Part shown: one piece after another, positions 6,832 through 7,188 of the stretch
How positions within the stretch are numbered: the stretch's first letter is position 1
Layout of the letters: the number at the start of each line of letters is the position of its first letter
The notes under the pieces: generated by a model
Told to the model about the DNA's origin: nothing
Databases searched by the model: none
Seen by the model: the letters and a program-made list of their open reading frames with translations, nothing else
Program-made: the position numbers and the translations under genes
Source of the DNA: JAHFUI01 sp041485905
GTDB taxonomy: Bacteria > Acidobacteriota > Vicinamibacteria > Vicinamibacterales > CAVVIG01
Length of the DNA stretch: 7,188 nucleotides
NCBI GenBank assembly: GCA_041485905.1
Contig: JBGPKK010000224.1
Coordinates: 1 to 7,188, forward strand
Direction: 5' to 3'

Positions 6832-7188
6832 ATGCACACTCGTTTCGTCATCGGGCTGGCCGTCGCCGCCGCCACCGGCGCCTTTCTGGGTTCGGCCGTG
6901 CGCGCGCAGTCCACAACAACGACAACCGCCGGCGCGACGGTCGCGAGCGGCGTGTACACCGCCGATCAGGCCAAGCGCGGTCAGGCTGTCTATCTCGATG
7001 CGTGCTCGAAATGCCACCTGGACGACTTGTCGGGCGGCCCGAGCTCACCGCCGCTCGTGGGTGCTGACTTCATGGCCGGCTGGAAGGGCAAGACAGTCGG
7101 CGTCCTCTTCGACGAGGTGCGCATGACGATGCCGTTCGATAACCCGGGCAAGCTGACGCCGGAGCAATACGCCGACGTCATCGCTTAC
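6832..7188 (+). CDS. Class I c-type cytochrome precursor, N-terminal 119 residues (runs off right edge)
   Basis: The only plus-strand gene in the window. ATG at 6832 is preceded by GTGAGG, 9 nt away; a GTG in the same frame at 6817 is a weaker alternative. Residues 1-25 form a Sec signal peptide (hydrophobic 6-20, cleavage after AVRA/QS), followed by a Thr/Ala-rich linker. Residue 42 onward is a cytochrome c domain: YTADQAKRGQAVYLDACSKCH, with the haem-binding CxxCH at 58-62, and M100 in MTMPFDNPGKLTPEQYADVIAY as the likely axial methionine. The protein would be exported, receive covalent haem in the periplasm and act as an electron carrier. The style resembles the small cytochromes or cytochrome domains of PQQ-dependent dehydrogenases, but the rest of the gene and its neighbour are outside the window, so a longer multidomain protein is possible. 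Confidence 0.93.
   Translation, partial: MHTRFVIGLAVAAATGAFLGSAVRAQSTTTTTAGATVASGVYTADQAKRGQAVYLDACSKCHLDDLSGGPSSPPLVGADFMAGWKGKTVGVLFDEVRMTMPFDNPGKLTPEQYADVIAY

Noticed and set aside
6720..6833. Longer start of the unknown protein at 6833
   Set aside because: It would bury the signal peptide inside the protein and overlap the divergent cytochrome start; GTG 6719 has a Shine-Dalgarno site.

Overview
The window is a GC-rich (roughly 60-65%), densely coded bacterial stretch with six protein genes. Five run leftward on the minus strand and one runs rightward at the right edge. There are no RNA genes, insertion sequences or CRISPR arrays that I can see. The proteins are Gram-negative in type (an outer-membrane efflux factor, an RND pump, a periplasmic cytochrome c). 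The combination of GC-rich code, GTG starts, a cytochrome of the PQQ-dehydrogenase-associated style and TTTGGTCA-type period-8 intergenic repeats reminds me of Acidobacteriota (Vicinamibacterales-like), but that placement is inference from memory only.

Layout in transcription order for the minus strand. At 6719-5649 is a secreted, cysteine-rich protein of unknown function with a possible atypical-kinase signature. An 85-bp gap follows (5564-5648) with a perfect 7-bp inverted repeat. Next come an OmpR-type response regulator (5563-4880), a membrane sensor histidine kinase (4877-3696, 2 bp downstream) and a TolC-family outer-membrane factor (3703-2300, start overlapping the kinase stop by 8 bp). 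A 117-bp gap holds a long imperfect inverted repeat built from 8-bp units (about 2201-2297). Last is an RND efflux permease (2182 to beyond base 1; the first 727 residues are present, with no frameshift). On the plus strand, diverging from the unknown gene, a class I c-type cytochrome precursor starts at 6832 and runs off the right end.

The four genes from regulator to RND pump look like a signal-controlled efflux operon. The kinase and regulator sense an envelope stimulus, and the outer-membrane channel and inner-membrane pump act as two parts of a tripartite exporter. The periplasmic adaptor (membrane fusion protein) is not in the window and may lie downstream, beyond base 1. The substrate cannot be told from the sequence. 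The most interesting unexplained items are the period-8 inverted repeat between channel and pump genes, the unknown secreted protein, and the repeated TCAGGAA-like motif in front of the regulator.
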